DNA from: Mesorhizobium sp. LMG 17147
GTDB lineage: Bacteria; Pseudomonadota; Alphaproteobacteria; Rhizobiales; Rhizobiaceae
DNA: 64,000 bases
Reading direction: 5' to 3'
NCBI RefSeq assembly: GCF_024297145.1
Contig: NZ_JANCTC010000015.1
Coordinates: 41,259-105,258 of the forward strand
The stretch's first letter is position 1; every line of letters begins with the position of its first letter. The translations under genes were made by a program, and so were the position numbers. The notes below the pieces were generated by a model that did no database searches, was not told where the DNA came from, and saw nothing but the letters and a program-made list of their open reading frames with translations. This document shows positions 61,797 through 64,000 of this stretch, one piece after another.

Positions 61797-61854
61797 TTTT
61801 TTAGATTGCGTTCGACCTCTATATGATTTATAGATTACGGATGCAATCCAAAAA
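61797..61854. promoter_or_regulatory. Nested palindromes between the exported protein and TetR genes
   Basis: CTATA-TGATT-TATAG (61819-61833) is a perfect short dyad. It lies inside a wider inverted repeat of TTTTTTAGATTGC (61797-61809) and GCAATCCAAAAA (61843-61854). The position between divergent genes and the symmetry fit a TetR operator and promoter. Confidence 0.6.
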
Positions 61855-61865
61855 GGAAGCTAACG

Positions 61866-62444
61866 ATGCGCGTAAGTCGTACCCAGGCCGCGGAAAACCG
61901 CGAAACCGTAATCAACGTGGCAAGCCGCCTTTTTCGGGAGCGCGGCTTCGACGGTATCGGCGTCAAAGATCTGATGAAGGGCGCCGGACTGACCCAAGGC
62001 GCGTTTTACAAGCAGTTCGCATCCAAGGACGACCTGGCGGCGCAGGCGTCCCGGCGGGCGATGGAGAGCGCCACCCGTCGATGGTCGGCCGCGACTGCGG
62101 CAAACCCTGATGATCCGCTTGGCGCGGTTATCGCGTTCTACCTCAGTATGGATCATCGCGGAGAAAAGATGGACGGCTGCCCGATCGTGGCGCTCGGCTC
62201 GGATGCCGCCAGACAGGGCAAGGACGTGAAAGCGCCGTTCGAAGCCGGAATCAAGGAGCATCTCGAGATCCTCGGCCGTTTCATCGCTGGAACCGGTGGC
62301 GGGGAGTTCGACGGCAAAGCCATGGCCATTCTCTCGACGATGGTCGGTGCGCTGATGTTATCGCGCGTCATCAACGATCCAGACCTCGCGCAGGCCTTGC
62401 TAGATGCGGCGGCCAATCAGGTTCGCGAAGCAGCCGGTGCTTGA
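61866..62444 (+). CDS. TetR-family transcriptional regulator
   Basis: This 192-residue protein has an N-terminal TetR HTH (RETVINVASRLFRERGFDGI, then LMKGAGLTQGAFYKQFASKD) and a helical C-terminal ligand domain with a single Cys (KMDGCPIVALG). It resembles repressors that respond to electrophiles or small hydrophobic inducers. AAAAAGGAAG precedes the start. It is divergent from the exported protein and 46 bases upstream of the ketoacyl synthase, and may control both. Confidence 0.87.
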   Translation: MRVSRTQAAENRETVINVASRLFRERGFDGIGVKDLMKGAGLTQGAFYKQFASKDDLAAQASRRAMESATRRWSAATAANPDDPLGAVIAFYLSMDHRGEKMDGCPIVALGSDAARQGKDVKAPFEAGIKEHLEILGRFIAGTGGGEFDGKAMAILSTMVGALMLSRVINDPDLAQALLDAAANQVREAAGA

Positions 62445-62490
62445 GCGGCGTTGCGGCGCCCGCGGCGCGCCCGAACTGATAGGAAAATAG

Positions 62491-63794
62491 ATGCGACAAA
62501 TTGTGGTTACGGGCATGGGAGCGGTTACGCCCCTTGCTGCCGATTCTGAAACGTCCTGGTCGCGTCTCCTGGCTGGCCGCTCGGGTATCCGGAGGCTTGC
62601 GGATGATATGGTGGGCGACCTGCCGGCGAAGGTCGGCGGGGTGGTGCCTTCCACACAAGAAGATCCGGACGCTGGTTTCGATCCGGATGCCTTCTTTCCG
62701 CCGAAGGATCAGCGCAAGGTAGATCGGTTCATTTTGTTTGCCTTGGCGGCGGCAGAGGAGGCGCTCGCCAAAGCAAGATGGGCACCCATCTCGGAAGCTG
62801 ATCGCTTGCGCACGGCCACGATCATCGCCTCGGGCGTCGGCGGATTCCCGGCCATAACCGAGGCGGTGCGCACGGTCGACCGACGCGGCGTCCGCCGTCT
62901 ATCACCTTTTACGGTGCCGTCGTTCCTGGTGAACCTCGCGGCAGGCCACATCTCGATCCGCTATGGCTTCAAAGGTCCGCTCGGTGCACCGGTGACGGCG
63001 TGCGCGGCCGGCATTCAGGCGATCGGCGATGCGGCTCGCCTAATTCGCGCCAACGAAGCCGATATTGCCGTGTGCGGCGGGACGGAAGCATGCATGAATA
63101 TCGTCAGCCTCGGTGGGTTTGCCGCGGCACGCTCTCTTTCGACCTCCTTTAATCACCGTCCTGAAGAGGCCTCCCGACCGTTCGACAAGTCGCGGGACGG
63201 TTTCGTCATGGGCAAGGAGCCGGCATGCTGGTCATCGAGGAATTGAGCCACGCCCTGGCGCGCGGCGCAAGACCGCTGGCCGAGCTTGTCGGCTACGGCA
63301 CGACGGCTGATGCTCATCACGTCACCTCCGGTCCCGAGGACGGCGACGGTGCGCGCCGGGCCATGGAGATCGCAATCGCCCAAGCAGGGATTTCGCCCCG
63401 CGAAGTTCGTCATTTCAATGCCCATGCGACCTCCACGCCGGTAGGCGACCTGGGTGAGATCGAAGCAATCAAGAGCGTGTTCGGGCGCGATATCGCGATT
63501 GCTGTCAGTGCAACGAAATCGGCGACCGGACACCTGCTCGGAGCCGCTGGCGGGCTCGGAGCTATCTTCGCAATCCTGGCGCTCAGGGATCAGATGGCAC
63601 CGCCGACCCTCAATCTGAGCGCTCCCGATCCGGCCGGCGACGGGATCGACTTCGTCGCAAACCAGGCCCGGCCCATGGCGATGGACTACGCAATCTCCAA
63701 TGGCTTCGGCTTCGGAGGCGTTAATGCCAGCGCGCTGTTCCGGCGCTGGACGGATGATCTGGCCGGCGCGAGCACCGGAGGCGCTCATGATTGA
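62491..63794 (+). pseudogene. Beta-ketoacyl-ACP synthase (FabF type), split by one frameshift
   Basis: The first 240 residues or so are FabF-like, with IVVTGMGAVTPLAADSETSW and the active-site Cys in APVTACAAGIQAIGDAARL. They end out of frame after DGFVMGK. From about 63214-63218 the homology continues one frame back with GMLVIEELSHALARGA and the two catalytic His segments NAHATSTPVGDLGEI and SATKSATGHLLGAAGG. Restoring one base gives a normal length of about 434 residues. The enzyme would extend acyl chains on ACP. Here it is an accessory copy beside a TetR gene, with an insertion sequence next to it. Confidence 0.8.
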
Positions 63795-63879
63795 CGCCTT
63801 TCGCTCCGACCTTTCGCGCTTCTCCCCCGCAATGCAAACACGAAGAAAGATGTGACCTTCATGAACAGGACCAATCTAG

Positions 63880-64000
63880 CAGGCTGTTGAAAAAGTGGCT
63901 CGCAGCGAGGCTGTGAGCGTGATTCAGTGTCTTCGGAGAGATTCGGAGAGCGAGGCATGCGCGGCGGAGACGAACGGTCTGGCGAACTGTTCAGTTATGT
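63880..64000 (+). mobile_element. Left end of an IS5/IS1182-like insertion sequence, cut by the window edge
   Basis: CAGGCTGTTGAAAAAGTGG at 63880-63898 resembles the terminal repeat of this IS group and follows CTAG (63876-63879), a plausible 4-bp target site. A transposase start follows 60 bases on. The right end lies outside the window. Confidence 0.6.
63957..64000 (+). CDS. Transposase N-terminus (partial)
   Basis: The ATG at 63957 opens MRGGDERSGELFSYV up to the edge of the window. This closely matches the usual first residues of IS5/IS1182-type transposases of the ...GSLFSYV... kind. Only 14 full codons are visible, so the intactness of the gene cannot be judged. Confidence 0.6.
   Translation, partial: MRGGDERSGELFSY

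Noticed and set aside
1..64000. CRISPR arrays, rRNA genes, tRNA genes and replication origins
   Set aside because: I looked for regularly spaced repeats, tRNA arms and repABC-type genes and saw none. A covariance-model scan would be needed to exclude small RNAs.

Overview
The window looks like one replicon segment of a GC-rich alphaproteobacterium of the order Hyphomicrobiales (Mesorhizobium / Sinorhizobium / Aminobacter type). The evidence is the red-type (form IC) RuBisCO operon with a divergent cbbR, the lanthanide-type methanol dehydrogenase xoxFGJ beside pqqABCDE, many solute importers, and small rhizobia-style hypothetical genes. A comparable xox-pqq-cbb neighbourhood is known from the Sinorhizobium meliloti megaplasmid pSymB, so a megaplasmid or chromid is possible. 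This is inference from gene content; no replication genes are visible.

Region 1 (1-8.7 kb) is accessory: a LuxR regulator with a TPR-like body, a membrane protein, a fusion of an apparently dead alpha/beta hydrolase to a SAM methyltransferase, a polyol dehydrogenase, a membrane protein of unknown function, and an AbrB/PIN toxin-antitoxin pair with a palindrome at its promoter.

Region 2 (8.7-25.6 kb) is a catabolic block. A metal-chelate ABC importer (FecB/FecCD/FecE type) is followed by a two-domain GNAT, an M20 deacylase, a GhrA-like 2-hydroxyacid dehydrogenase, a cupin, a tartrate/D-malate type dehydrogenase and a succinate-semialdehyde-type dehydrogenase. A perfect-stem terminator ends this run. 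Then come a haloacid-dehalogenase-like HAD, a class III aminotransferase, an MNT/HepT toxin-antitoxin locus whose toxin is frameshifted, an Lrp regulator, a second tartrate-type dehydrogenase and a FAD amine oxidase.

Region 3 (25.6-39.7 kb) is a second catabolic block: a dipeptide/opine-type ABC importer (fused ATPases, binding protein, two permeases), two FAD amine oxidases, an ornithine-cyclodeaminase-family protein, a second two-domain GNAT, a D-threonine-aldolase-family enzyme and an aldehyde dehydrogenase. Two C-terminal relics of further FAD oxidases lie between the genes, pointing to repeated duplication and recombination. The two blocks share paralogous parts and look like machinery to import and dismantle amino-acid conjugates. 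The substrate is not known.

Region 4 (40-61.3 kb) is a one-carbon/autotrophy island: a broken fghA, pqqEDCBA, xoxJ, xoxG, xoxF, two or three small conserved genes, a c-type cytochrome, then the cbb operon read leftward (cbbF-P-T-A-L-S-X-E, a thioredoxin-like gene, cbbZ) under a divergent cbbR. Methanol oxidation would supply electrons, and ultimately CO2, to the Calvin cycle.

Region 5 (61.3-64 kb) holds a small secreted protein divergent from a TetR regulator, a frameshifted beta-ketoacyl-ACP synthase, and the left end of an insertion sequence that runs off the window. Three genes in the window (hepT, fghA, the ketoacyl synthase) carry net -1 frameshifts, which mean either real decay or base-loss errors in the assembly.
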